DNA of 64,000 bases from Filomicrobium insigne (GTDB lineage Bacteria; Pseudomonadota; Alphaproteobacteria; Rhizobiales; Hyphomicrobiaceae). This document shows, piece after piece, positions 16,426 to 25,915 of the stretch. The first letter of the stretch is position 1. Every line of letters starts with the position of its first letter. The stretch covers positions 186,001-250,000 of the forward strand of contig NZ_FNJC01000004.1 in assembly GCF_900104305.1 (NCBI RefSeq), in the 5' to 3' direction. The position numbers and the translations under genes were made by a program. A model generated the notes under the pieces. The model had not been told where the DNA came from, searched no databases, and saw nothing but the letters and a program-made list of their open reading frames with translations.

Positions 16426-18021
16426 TTAGTGACCGTGGGTGACCGAGGTCAGATGAGCGCTAATGCGCTTTAGGTCTCTGAGGAGGTCTAGATGCAAGGA
16501 GCTCGTCCGAACGCTTTCGGTGCGGCCTTCGCGTAGACGTTCGAGATGGGAGCTTTCGGAGAAGCGACTGTATTGCTTCACCTCCACGTCAACGTCTCGA
16601 AGTTTCTGCGCTATCGAACGGTCTGAGGAGACGAGAAGACCGCGCGCTAACTTCAGTTCCTCGATGACCAATCCATAGAGGTTTGAAATTTCGTCGAGCC
16701 CTTCGTCCGACAATGTGAGACGCCTTTTGTTTTTGCGGCGGATCGCGTGCGCGATATTGGTGCTTACGATATCGCCGATGTGCTCCATGTTTATTACGAA
16801 CAGCGAAATCTCGTAGCGCTTCCGTTCTTCTTCGTCCGTCAATTCCTCACGACCGAGCCGAGCCAAGTAAAGCTTTATCTCATTTTGCAGTTGGTCGATT
16901 TGATCATCCATTTTGACCATTTCAGCTCTGCGGTTCTCATCGCCTGAGTTGAAGGCCTTCAGGCCAGTTTGAAGCATAGCTTCGATCATCTCCGCGACAG
17001 TCAGAGCCTCTTGTGCCGCGCACGCCAGGGCCAAAGGAGGCACCGATAGTGACGCGTTATCAAGGTGCCGAGCGGTGCTTGTCTCTGTCGGATCGACTGG
17101 GAGGAGCCAAGCGAGTCCGCGGCCAATCAACTGCACGAGAGGTAGTGTCACGACAGCGAGGAGCAAATTGAAGATGACATGGAAATTTATGATGGCTTGG
17201 CCAGCAGAGCCGGAAATCGGGTTAAGCCACGACAAGAGCGGATGAATAAACGGCAGCATTGCGAGGCCTCCCATGCCGCGCACCAAAAGATTGCCGAGTG
17301 TCACCCGTTGTGCCGCTGGCCCGAGAGGGAGCGATGTCAGGAAGGGAGGCAACGCGCCGCCAACGTTTGCACCGAGTACCATCCAGGCTGCCAGGTCCGT
17401 AGACAGCACCCCAGTCGCATTCAAGGACATCAGCACAAGCACTGTCGCGAGACTTGAAGCGAAGATGGCAGCAATTGCTGCGCCCAGAACGAGCGCGAGG
17501 AAGGGCGCGCGCTCAAGTAGTGACATAACCAAAGCCAGAGCCGGGGAATGACCCATCGGCTCAGTCGCGCTGGCAAGTAGTCGGAGGGACAGCAACATTA
17601 GGCCCAAACCGATCGCAGTACGTCCGAGCGCCCGGCGGCGCGAATTATCCGTTGAAAGGAAGGCGGTAACCCCGATTATGAGCAGTACGGACGCAAGCCA
17701 GTGAAGATTTAAAGCTAAAATCTTTGCGGCGATGCTCGTGCTTACATTAGCGCCGAGCATTACTGCTTGAGCCATCGCCGTGGTGATGAGTTCCTTGCCT
17801 GCAAAGGCAGCGACAATCATTGCAGTCGCTGTACTGCTCTGCATCGCAAAGGTCGTGGCAAGTCCTGTTGCAAACGCAAACACGGTGTTACCCGTGCTAC
17901 GGGCAAGCCCATGGTGAAGCCTCGCTCCAAACGCTCGCGAAATTCCGGTCCGCACCATTCGGACGCCCCATATCAGCAGGGCGCACGCTCCCAATATGTC
18001 TAACAGAACCAGTTCAGGCAT
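16426..18021 (-). CDS. Na/Pi cotransporter family protein (NptA/YjbB-like) with PhoU-like tail
   Basis: This 531-residue protein carries two Na/Pi-cotransport repeats within its first roughly 320 residues. Signature segments are ATTFAMQSSTATAMIVAAFAG and ASSLATVLVLMSLNATGVLS, each with the QSS/SS pattern around the transport site. The C-terminal 200 residues are charged helices of the PhoU type. The family moves phosphate in or out with sodium; YjbB in E. coli is thought to export excess phosphate. It converges with the hybrid kinase gene, with 32 bases between stops. Together with the phosphatase and PhnD sensor it strengthens the phosphorus theme of the region. Confidence 0.9.
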   Translation of the reverse strand: MPELVLLDILGACALLIWGVRMVRTGISRAFGARLHHGLARSTGNTVFAFATGLATTFAMQSSTATAMIVAAFAGKELITTAMAQAVMLGANVSTSIAAKILALNLHWLASVLLIIGVTAFLSTDNSRRRALGRTAIGLGLMLLSLRLLASATEPMGHSPALALVMSLLERAPFLALVLGAAIAAIFASSLATVLVLMSLNATGVLSTDLAAWMVLGANVGGALPPFLTSLPLGPAAQRVTLGNLLVRGMGGLAMLPFIHPLLSWLNPISGSAGQAIINFHVIFNLLLAVVTLPLVQLIGRGLAWLLPVDPTETSTARHLDNASLSVPPLALACAAQEALTVAEMIEAMLQTGLKAFNSGDENRRAEMVKMDDQIDQLQNEIKLYLARLGREELTDEEERKRYEISLFVINMEHIGDIVSTNIAHAIRRKNKRRLTLSDEGLDEISNLYGLVIEELKLARGLLVSSDRSIAQKLRDVDVEVKQYSRFSESSHLERLREGRTESVRTSSLHLDLLRDLKRISAHLTSVTHGH

Positions 18022-18411
18022 GGCTTAGCCTCCACCGGCAGCCAATATATAACTAACTTGAACTGAGGAGTAATGAATATGTTCCCTTTTAAAGCGGAAC
18101 GGCGCGCGTTTACACACGGGTCTCAGTGGATTTTGTGTCTGCAGAGTGTCAATCGGCCTGTGGCAGGTGCGCGGGCTATGCCGTCGCGCTACACCTCATA
18201 AATGTCGTAGAGAATTGGTGTCCGTGAACTCAGAACAGGTCAGCCTTATTTATGCTAACGAAGGTGGATGATAGAATTCAGCGCGGAGTTCTCGCGTTGC
18301 GAGTTACCGCACGGGTGTCTCTCTGTACGCCGCATATTCGAACGCGCCTCTGACCTGACGTTGGGTGCGCAAATCCACCATGCTCCTCCTCCTATTCTTT
18401 GGTTGATTGCT
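18022..18411. other. 390-base intergenic region
   Basis: This stretch lies between the divergent Na/Pi cotransporter and EamA genes. The open frame of the EamA gene extends up to 18268, but that part lacks membrane character. I see no hairpin, repeat or RNA that I can support. Confidence 0.3.
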
Positions 18412-19362
18412 ATGTCGTATCCTGAGCCTGCGGGCCCGCCTGCTCGCAAGTTTTATGATGTCGTCAAGTTCGCGATCTCTCGCGTTTGGCACTCGCCGTA
18501 TATTCTGTTGGCCCTTGCCGTGCTCTTTTGGTCCGGAAATTTCATCGTCGGTCGGGCGACTACCGGCATCGTGCCGCCTATTGCTCTTGCATTCTGGCGT
18601 TGGACGCTTGGGCTTATACTTGTCGTCGCTGTTGGCGCGCCACAAATTCGACGCGACTGGCCTATGCTCAAGAAGCACTGGCCTATCCTGCTGCTGCTCG
18701 GTGGTTTCGGTATCGCCGCCTTTAATACGCTGGTTTACGTTGGTTTGCAGACGACGACGGCCGTCAACGCGTTGCTTCTGCAGTCGGCGATGCCCGTCAT
18801 CATTCTGGCCGCCGTATTTCTCCTTTACGGAGAGCGGGCCAGCGTCCGGCAGGCGTTGGGCGTATTGATTTCGATCTGCGGCGTCGCAGTTATCGCGGCA
18901 AGGGGAGATTGGGGCGCGCTAGCGGCTCTGTCGCTCAATTCGGGCGATGTGTGGGTGCTTGCGGCGGTCGCCGCCTACGCGATGTATTCGGCGCTGCTGC
19001 GTAAGCGCCCCGCCGTCCATCCGCTGAGCTTTCTCGCGGCGACATTTGCGATTGGGGCAGCCATGCTGCTGCCACTTTACGTTTACGAGCACCTGACGGT
19101 TGCACGGGTAGAGCCTGTTTGGGCAGCTTCCCTCGCCGTTGCGTACGTAGCGGTTTTTCCCGGCTTCCTGTCTTACTTATTTTTCAACCGCGGCGTGGAG
19201 TTGGCAGGCGCCAATATGGCCGGGCACTTCGTGCATCTCATGCCGATCTTCGGCAGCGGCCTCGCCATCCTTCTGCTTGGAGAGCGTTTTGCTTCCTTCC
19301 ATCTCGTCGGCGCCACGCTTATTGGTATCGGATTGGGGCTGGCCACCATACGACGCTCATAG
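18412..19362 (+). CDS. EamA/DMT family transporter
   Basis: This is a 316-residue membrane protein if it starts at ATG 18412 (MSYPEPAGPPARKFYD). It has ten predicted membrane segments arranged as two EamA repeats. The first begins ILLALAVLFWSGNFIVGRAT, and the second ends in GERFASFHLVGATLIGIGLG. The family exports metabolites and amino acids. An upstream ATG at 18268 would add 48 residues without homology-like features, so I prefer the internal start although its ribosome site is weak. It has no co-directional neighbour, so substrate cannot be inferred. Confidence 0.87.
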   Translation: MSYPEPAGPPARKFYDVVKFAISRVWHSPYILLALAVLFWSGNFIVGRATTGIVPPIALAFWRWTLGLILVVAVGAPQIRRDWPMLKKHWPILLLLGGFGIAAFNTLVYVGLQTTTAVNALLLQSAMPVIILAAVFLLYGERASVRQALGVLISICGVAVIAARGDWGALAALSLNSGDVWVLAAVAAYAMYSALLRKRPAVHPLSFLAATFAIGAAMLLPLYVYEHLTVARVEPVWAASLAVAYVAVFPGFLSYLFFNRGVELAGANMAGHFVHLMPIFGSGLAILLLGERFASFHLVGATLIGIGLGLATIRRS

Positions 19363-19546
19363 TTTCCTGCGGATTGCAGCTAGGCTCAAGCGCGCCGCCA
19401 TCTTGACGTCCGACAAAACCTGCTCAGTTTCCGTGTTCGTGCAGTGACGTAAACGGGGGAACCCTGCGCTTCTGAGCGCAGGGCGCAATGAGTTGTGAGG
19501 GAAGGCAGTGAACAGGCGTTCGTTGCCCGTATCCTGCAACCGCTCA

Positions 19547-19813
19547 TCAACGGGTATCTTCTGAGATTTTTTCCCAGAAGTCGCTTTCGCAGGCTTTCGC
19601 GTATTGGTTTGCGGAGATGCTGCCGTCCTTTGTATCACCGACAGTGATACCTCTAATATTCATATCGTCTCTGAATTTCCTGGCTTCGTCGCCTTTCAGA
19701 TAACCGTCCGAGTTCAAATCATATGCGTTCCAGGTTTTGTCGCAGTCTTCTTCAGCGTAGACAGGATGGAATGTCAGAGCTGCTAGGGTGGCCGCAAGGA
19801 TAAATGTCCTCAT
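19547..19813 (-). CDS. Small periplasmic EF-hand protein
   Basis: This is an 88-residue protein with a clear signal peptide (MRTFILAATLAALTFHPVYA) and a mature part that begins EEDCDKTW. One EF-hand-like loop, YDLNSDGYLKGDEARKF, has Asp, Asn, Asp, a glycine and a final Glu in the expected positions; a second, weaker one is TVGDTKDGSISANQYAKA. Two cysteines may form a disulphide. The open frame extends far upstream on this strand (to 20026), but the signal peptide fixes the start at 19813. It probably binds calcium in the periplasm; role unknown. Confidence 0.75.
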   Translation of the reverse strand: MRTFILAATLAALTFHPVYAEEDCDKTWNAYDLNSDGYLKGDEARKFRDDMNIRGITVGDTKDGSISANQYAKACESDFWEKISEDTR

Positions 19814-20203
19814 TTTATGAACTCCGAAAAATACAAAAAAGGTCAGGGCAATGAGTTCGTGAAACGGGGGAGGGTTCACGAACGTGCTAATGATGTAGTT
19901 CATACAACGCGTTGTCACCATAGCTTCAACCAAGTTATTCCGGTAATTGCTTGAAGCGGTTAACGCGCCGTTTTCTTCGCGGTGGGCGTTTGACCTTACG
20001 TCTCGCACGAAGATCGGGGACGCCAACTGGTGTGATTGGCGAGGGCGTGCAACAGTTGCCCAAGTTTAGCGGTTTATGTTGGGTCGGATACTTGATGTAC
20101 TCAGTTTGCGGTGCTCAACGGGCGCGCGTGAGCGCTTAGATGCGGAAGGTGCGACGTCACTGTAGCGACACCAAATTCGGTCGAGGCACGATATCTGCCG
20201 GAA
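19814..20203. other. 390-base intergenic region upstream of the OPT transporter
   Basis: No convincing gene lies here. The 62-codon frame at 19951-20139 is arginine-rich and unlike a protein. From 20132 the OPT reading frame is open and encodes a plausible N-terminal extension without a normal start codon, so the last 70 bases may be coding. Confidence 0.35.
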
Positions 20204-21937
20204 TTGACTGTCCGAGCCGTGATGACTGGCATGGTGATCGGCGCGCTTCTCACGCCGTGCAATGTCTATAGTGGTTTGAAAATCGGCTGGACATTCAACA
20301 TGTCCGTCGCTGCGGGGTTGATTGGTTTCGCATTTTGGACCGCTGCTGAACGGTCCGGTTTTGGACGCCCGTGGGGGCTTCGCGAAAATAACATCAACCA
20401 GACGGCGGCTTCGGCTGCAGCTTCGATTATTGCTGCGGGTCTCGCAGCTCCTATTCCTGCCCTCGCGCTTCTCACGGGACAGACGCTCTCGTTTTATGTG
20501 CTTAGCTTCTGGTTGATTGTCGTGAGCCTTCTTGGGATCGTCGTTGCTGCCGGGCTTCGCAATCAGCTTCTTTTGCGCGAACGTTTGCCGTTTCCTTCCG
20601 GTGTCGTTACGGCCGAGACGATGGGGGAGATTCACAAGGGCGGAGAGGAAGCTCATGCCCGATTGCGATTGCTGTCATTCACTGCTGCTCTGAGCGCGAG
20701 CCTAAAGCTGCTTGTTACGTGGCTGAATGTTGGTCCGTTGGCGCCGGGCTTACAAGCAACGATGACCACGGAGAGTGGCAGGAACATTTCTGTCTCGGCG
20801 TCTAACCTCGGCCTAGCGCTTGACCCATCGCTGTTGATGGTGGGGTTTGGCGCCATTGCCGGGCTTCGCATCGGTGTTTCGATGCTTCTCGGTGCGGTGA
20901 TTGCGTGGGGAGGTCTCGCCCCGTTGGCTCTGAGCTACGGCTGGGTCCAACCTGCCGATGGTGATGCGGTGTGGTTTGCTCCGCTCGTTGAGTGGCTTTT
21001 GTGGCCTGGTGCGACGTTGATGGTGACAGCGTCCCTGACCGCATTCGGCCTCTCGATGATACGGATGGCCTTGCAGCAGCGGGCGCAACGTATGGACGAT
21101 TTCGCGGTCCAGGAACGGCCGATCAATATGCGTGTATTGTTGGCCGCGTTTGTTGTGGTGCTGGGATTGTCGGTGACGGCCCAGAGCACAATATTTTCCA
21201 TCGGCTTGTTCGAGGCCGTCATTGCTGTCCTTCTGAGTTATGTTTTGGCGGTTGTGGCGGCACGCGTTTCGGGGGAAACCGCCATCACGCCGATCGGGGC
21301 GCTGGGAAAGATCACTCAGCTCACGTTCGGCGCGATTTCTCCAGGGAATGTTACAGCGAACCTCATGACAGCCAACGTCACGGGTGGGGCAGCGGGGCAA
21401 TGCGCCGATCTCATGCATGATCTGCGTACGGGCCAACTCATTGGGGCGACACCTTCATTTCAGATTGTCGCTCAAATTTTTGGAGTGTTGGCCGGAGCGT
21501 TTGTGGCCGCGCTCACATACCTTGTGTTGATCCCAGATCCACAGGCTCAACTTATTACGGCAGAGTGGCCAGCGCCCGCGGTCGCGACTTGGAAGGCTGT
21601 TGCGGAGGTTCTCGGCGAAGGCCTTGAGGCGATGCCGCCTGGCGCGATTTCAGCGATTGTCATTGCGGCGATTGTCGGTATTGGCCTCGCTGTGGCCGAG
21701 GCTTTCGCCTCAGAAACTTGGCAACGCGTTATCCCGAGCGCTTCCGCGATTGGACTCGCATTTGTTATCCCGGCATGGAATGCGTTTTCGTTGTTTTTGG
21801 GTGCTGCAGCCGCTGCCGTTATTGCGCGGCTTTATCCCGAGTGGTCTAAGCGGCGCATCGTTGTTGTCGCGGCTGGATTTATCGTCGGCGAGAGCCTTGC
21901 CGGCGTTATAGGGGCTTTGGTGAGCCTCGCGGGATGA
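20204..21937 (+). CDS. OPT family oligopeptide transporter, start unclear
   Basis: This 577-residue protein has about 14-16 membrane segments. The N-terminal block TPCNVYSGLKIGWTFNMSVA and the later segments PFPSGVVTAETMGEIHKG and GKITQLTFGAISPGNVTANL are typical of bacterial OPT/YSL-like transporters, which import small peptides or metal chelates with protons. The first possible starts are TTG 20204, GTG 20219 and ATG 20222. The codons just upstream of 20204 encode RYLPE, completing a PELT.RAV motif that I expect to be conserved in the family. The frame is open back to a stop at 20129 but holds no ATG, GTG or TTG there. A frameshift, an unusual start or a shortened N-terminus are possible. 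Confidence 0.85.
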   Translation: MTVRAVMTGMVIGALLTPCNVYSGLKIGWTFNMSVAAGLIGFAFWTAAERSGFGRPWGLRENNINQTAASAAASIIAAGLAAPIPALALLTGQTLSFYVLSFWLIVVSLLGIVVAAGLRNQLLLRERLPFPSGVVTAETMGEIHKGGEEAHARLRLLSFTAALSASLKLLVTWLNVGPLAPGLQATMTTESGRNISVSASNLGLALDPSLLMVGFGAIAGLRIGVSMLLGAVIAWGGLAPLALSYGWVQPADGDAVWFAPLVEWLLWPGATLMVTASLTAFGLSMIRMALQQRAQRMDDFAVQERPINMRVLLAAFVVVLGLSVTAQSTIFSIGLFEAVIAVLLSYVLAVVAARVSGETAITPIGALGKITQLTFGAISPGNVTANLMTANVTGGAAGQCADLMHDLRTGQLIGATPSFQIVAQIFGVLAGAFVAALTYLVLIPDPQAQLITAEWPAPAVATWKAVAEVLGEGLEAMPPGAISAIVIAAIVGIGLAVAEAFASETWQRVIPSASAIGLAFVIPAWNAFSLFLGAAAAAVIARLYPEWSKRRIVVVAAGFIVGESLAGVIGALVSLAG

Positions 21938-22077
21938 TATGCAAGTTCCGGTGGCACTTGCTTCCATTCCTCTGAGAATTCTGTCCCGAGACAAGTTTTT
22001 CGTCGACGTATATTCATCGTGCATTTGCTGCGTTAGGGTGCAATGCAAAGCCTTCATAATTTAAAAAACGGGAAACG

Positions 22078-22752
22078 ATGGAGAGAACGCCAATGAGCCG
22101 TCTTTTCGGGCCACAGCATCGCGCGCTTCAAGACGAATTCCAAAGCCGCCAATTGGCCGACCGTATTGAGCTGGTTGCAGCCAGGACAGAAATGGACGAT
22201 CTGACGAAGGCTTTCATTGAAAGCCGTGACATGTTTTTCCTGTCAACGCTTGACCACGGCGGACGACCTACCGTGTCTTACAAAGGGGGCGATCCTGGTT
22301 TGGTCAGGGTGATTGATCCCACGACCGTTGTCTTTCCTAACTACGACGGCAACGGCATGTATTATTCGATGGGCAATCTGAACATGAACCCAGAGATCGG
22401 TATGCTGTTTATTGCGTTCGACAAACCGAACCGTTTGCGTCTGCAGGGGCGGGCGGAGCTCGTCCGTAGCGGACCGCTTCTGGAGATGTTCAATGAAGCC
22501 GATCTGGCTGTCCGCGTTTCCATTTCCGAGATCTGGACCAATTGTCCACGCTACGTGCATCGCTACGAGAAGGTGAAGTCTTCGCGTTATGTGCCGCGTG
22601 ATGGCGTTGAGACCCCGCTGTGTGGATGGAAGCGGATCGACGAGATCCAGGACGTGTTGCGTCCTGCTGAGACTGCGGCGGTTGAAAAAGAGGGACAAAT
22701 CACGGCCGAGGATTGGATGGAACGCGTGATCAAAGGTGATGAGAGCGCGTAA
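22078..22752 (+). CDS. Pyridoxamine 5'-phosphate oxidase family protein
   Basis: This 224-residue protein has the split-barrel flavin-binding fold: SRDMFFLSTLDHGGRPTVSY followed by KGGDPGLVRVIDPTTVVFPN and GNLNMNPEIGMLFIAF, with RLRLQGRAEL as the last barrel strand. The family binds FMN or F420 and includes many reductases of unknown substrate beside true PdxH. ATG 22093 (MSRLFGPQH) is an alternative start five codons inside. It stands alone between the OPT gene and the convergent APC permease gene. Confidence 0.85.
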   Translation: MERTPMSRLFGPQHRALQDEFQSRQLADRIELVAARTEMDDLTKAFIESRDMFFLSTLDHGGRPTVSYKGGDPGLVRVIDPTTVVFPNYDGNGMYYSMGNLNMNPEIGMLFIAFDKPNRLRLQGRAELVRSGPLLEMFNEADLAVRVSISEIWTNCPRYVHRYEKVKSSRYVPRDGVETPLCGWKRIDEIQDVLRPAETAAVEKEGQITAEDWMERVIKGDESA

Positions 22753-22819
22753 AGGGCTTGCGATGTCCGGCTGACACGTTTCAGTGGGATTAAGCTGTGA
22801 CGTGGAGGAACGCGGTGGT

Positions 22820-24241
22820 TCAGTTGCGCGGACCTAACTCCGCGATATCGTCGGGTTCCAAGATTTCCGGTTGCAGCCCGATTGTGCGGTTGATCCATAC
22901 GGTTACGAACCACAGTGCGATGCCAATGCCAATAAGAACGGCGGCAATGAGGTATTGATCTGGGTTGCGACCGGTCCACGGCCCGATGAGGAAGCCGCAG
23001 GACAACATGCCAAGTATGGGCACTATCGTTGGAGCCCGGAAATGTCGGTGGTCTACGTTCTCCTTGCGGAGGATTAGTACGGCTACGTTGACGACGGTGA
23101 ATACACACAGAAGCAGGAGTGCTGTGGTTCCGCCGAGTGCTGGTATTTCACCGACAAACGTAATAAGGGCGAAGGCCAGTAGCGTTGTGAAGGCGATGGC
23201 GACATAGGGTGTTCGGCGCTCTGCGTGGACTTTTCCCAGAACGGGAGGCAACACGTGTTCCCGGCTCATGCCGTAGATGAGGCGGCTCGCCATCATCATG
23301 TTGATCAACGCGGTATTGGCGACCGCGAACATGGTGATCAGACCGAAGATCTCGATAGGAAAGCTGGGCGCTCCCGCTTGCACGACCTGCAAGAGCGGTG
23401 TCTCGCCCTGACTTAGTTGCTCGGGTGGAACGAGCGTAATCGCAGATATGGATACGAGGACGTAGATAATTGCTGTGAGGAGTAATCCCATCAGCAGAAT
23501 TCTGGGAAATATGTGGCTCGGGTCCTTGGTTTCCTCGGCCATGTTGACGGAATCTTCGAAACCGACCATGGCGAAGAATGCCAGCGTGGTGGCGGCGATT
23601 ACCGGCCAAATAAAGCTGCCGTCTTCGGAGGTTTTGAACTCCATGGCACGGGAGACATCTCCCTGGCCCGCTCCGATCGCCCACAAGCCGATTGTGATGA
23701 TGATGAGCAGTCCTGTGAGTTCTATGACTGTCAGTGCAACATTGACCTTTAAACTCTCACCCACACCACGGAAGTTGATGAGGGCGATAGCCAGCATAAA
23801 TGCCAGCCCAACTAGCGTGATACCGGCTCCCTGATCGAGGCCTAATCCAAATGCGTTCGAGAGGTTGGCGGCGAAAGCACGTGATGCTGTCGATGCAGAG
23901 GTTATGCCGGAGCACGTGACGGCAAAGGCTACGATAAACGTGACGAAGTGGATGCCGAATGCGCGGTGAGCGTATAGTGCAGCCCCGGCCGCCCGCGGAT
24001 ACTTCGTGACGAGTTCGAGATAGCTAAACGCGGTGAGCAGCGCGACGGCGAAGGCAACGAGAAACGGGAGCCAAACAACGCCGCCGACGTGTTCGGCAAT
24101 TTGTCCTGTAAGGGCATAGATGCCTGTGCCGAGAATGTCGCCAATGATGAACAATAAGAGCAACCACGGCCCCATCACCCGCTTTAATGTGGGGCCCGCT
24201 GCTTCAGCGGAGTGGCCGGCTGGCTTGGCGAGGTCCGTCAT
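22820..24241 (-). CDS. APC family amino acid permease
   Basis: This 473-residue protein has 12 predicted membrane helices. Helix 1 carries GPWLLLLFIIGDILGTGIYA, with the unwound GTGIY substrate site common to APC transporters, and helix 6 carries FFAMVGFEDSVNMAEETKDP. It should import amino acids with protons or exchange them. It converges with the flavin oxidoreductase gene and has its own upstream region of about 170 bases before the beta-lyase gene. The specific amino acid is not evident. Confidence 0.9.
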   Translation of the reverse strand: MTDLAKPAGHSAEAAGPTLKRVMGPWLLLLFIIGDILGTGIYALTGQIAEHVGGVVWLPFLVAFAVALLTAFSYLELVTKYPRAAGAALYAHRAFGIHFVTFIVAFAVTCSGITSASTASRAFAANLSNAFGLGLDQGAGITLVGLAFMLAIALINFRGVGESLKVNVALTVIELTGLLIIITIGLWAIGAGQGDVSRAMEFKTSEDGSFIWPVIAATTLAFFAMVGFEDSVNMAEETKDPSHIFPRILLMGLLLTAIIYVLVSISAITLVPPEQLSQGETPLLQVVQAGAPSFPIEIFGLITMFAVANTALINMMMASRLIYGMSREHVLPPVLGKVHAERRTPYVAIAFTTLLAFALITFVGEIPALGGTTALLLLCVFTVVNVAVLILRKENVDHRHFRAPTIVPILGMLSCGFLIGPWTGRNPDQYLIAAVLIGIGIALWFVTVWINRTIGLQPEILEPDDIAELGPRN

Positions 24242-24410
24242 GAGCTATCCCTCAAAACCATCTCTCGTGCCCGGATCGCCCGGCTGCCGCGAACCGGTTG
24301 TCTGGGGTAATAGTCTAAATTGCTAGAGTAATTCTCCGCCGGTCAAGCGGTTGCATGCTTCGTTGAGCAAACGATGTTGGATGATCTGTGAGAAGGGCTT
24401 GTTCGGGCAG

Positions 24411-25604
24411 CTAGGACTGTCGGGCCGCATTAAATCTCGCGAAGCCTGCTTCGAGATCGGTTTTGAGATCGTCGACGTCTTCCAGACCAATGTGGAAGCG
24501 CAGGGCCTGCCCATCATATTCCCACTTCGTAGCAGTGCGATACGATCTCGGGTCGAAAGGAAGGATGAGGCTTTCATAGCCGCCCCAGGAATACCCCATT
24601 CCGAAAAATTCGAGGCTATCAACGAAGGCTGCCACGGCTTCCCTAGGTGCGGGGCTTAGCACTGCGGAAAAGAGGCCGGAGGCACCGGTAAAATCGCGTT
24701 TCCAAATCGCGTGACCGGGATCGTTCGGGAGACCTGGATGCAGAACGCGTTCGATCTCGGGGCGTGCCTCCAGCCATGAGGCGATCTCAAGAGCCGAACG
24801 AAAGTGCCGTTCGAGGCGCAAGGGGAGTGTGCGCAAGCCGCGCAGACCAAGGTAGGTTTCTTCCGAACCGGGGCAAACGCCAAGCGCGCCGTGCATGCGC
24901 AGTACTTGAGGCTTGGCGCGTGTATTGGTGGTTATCGCACCGAGCATCGCGTCGGCATGCCCGACGATGTATTTGGTTGCGGCTTGTATCGATACGTCCG
25001 CACCGTGGGCCAACGCGTCGAAATAGAGTGGGCTCGCCCAGGTGTTGTCGGTTACGTGCCAAAGGTTGTGCGTGCGCGCTATTTCGGAGATTGCCGGGAT
25101 GTCCTGAACCTCGAAGGTTTGCGATCCTGGGCTTTCCGTGAAAACGACGCGGGTCTGCGGGGTGATGAGCGCAGCAAGGTCGGATCCAATGCACGGATCG
25201 TAGTAGGTTGTTGTCACTCCCAGGCGGGCCAGAACCGTGTCACAGAAATGGCGCGTGGGTTGGTAGACACTATCCGTTATAAGGACGTGGTCACCGGCTT
25301 CGACAAAAGCCAACAGACTGGTGGTGACAGCCTGAAGCCCCGACGCGGTAAGAAAGGTCGCATCCCCGCCTTCAAGCTTGCAGATAGCCTCTTGAAGTGC
25401 GGACACTGTCGGCGTGCCACGGCGACCGTAGGTGTAAGGCTGATCGCGCGCCATCAAAGCATCCAGCGTTGGAAAGACCACGGTGGAGCCCCGATACACG
25501 GGCGGATTCACAAAGCCGTAGCTGGCAGATGGATCGCGTCCGGAATGTACTGCCTCGGTTGACGATTTGTGACGCGTGGATGCAGGTTTGGTTGGTTTTG
25601 ACAT
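24411..25604 (-). CDS. metC: Cystathionine beta-lyase (MetC-like PLP enzyme)
   Basis: This 397-residue Cys/Met-metabolism PLP enzyme starts at MSKPTKPASTRHKSSTEAV; the open frame reaches 19 codons further. The PLP lysine lies in SIQAATKYIVGHADAMLGA, and the cofactor loops TASGLQAVTTSLLAF and WHVTDNTWASPLYFD are intact. The C-terminal GMGYSWGGYESLILP is characteristic of beta-lyases. It splits cystathionine to homocysteine, ammonia and pyruvate in methionine synthesis. It is divergent from an AapJ-like gene. In rhizobia I recall metC being the divergent neighbour of aapJQMP, which supports the assignment. Confidence 0.88.
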   Translation of the reverse strand: MSKPTKPASTRHKSSTEAVHSGRDPSASYGFVNPPVYRGSTVVFPTLDALMARDQPYTYGRRGTPTVSALQEAICKLEGGDATFLTASGLQAVTTSLLAFVEAGDHVLITDSVYQPTRHFCDTVLARLGVTTTYYDPCIGSDLAALITPQTRVVFTESPGSQTFEVQDIPAISEIARTHNLWHVTDNTWASPLYFDALAHGADVSIQAATKYIVGHADAMLGAITTNTRAKPQVLRMHGALGVCPGSEETYLGLRGLRTLPLRLERHFRSALEIASWLEARPEIERVLHPGLPNDPGHAIWKRDFTGASGLFSAVLSPAPREAVAAFVDSLEFFGMGYSWGGYESLILPFDPRSYRTATKWEYDGQALRFHIGLEDVDDLKTDLEAGFARFNAARQS

Positions 25605-25915
25605 GGGCTCTTCGATCATGAGGTATGTCCAGCCAGTGAACCAGCACGCGTCAAAGGTCAAGGCTTGACCTTAGCTGGGCAACGGTAGAAGACGTTGACG
25701 GGGGAGAGCCCGTGAGGTGCGGGCTTGGGACGTTTGGTTTGAGGTGCGAAGCAATTCTGCATTTTCACCCGAGGGTCCGAATTGAAGTTTGAACCGGCTC
25801 ACCTTAGTGCGCGGGGGGCGCATTGAGGGGATGCGGAGACGTTTGAGTGCACGTGCCACGGGTAGGTGCTGTTCGCGTCTGTCGTAGCGCCGGTGATGTT
25901 CTGGGGAACTTGCAT

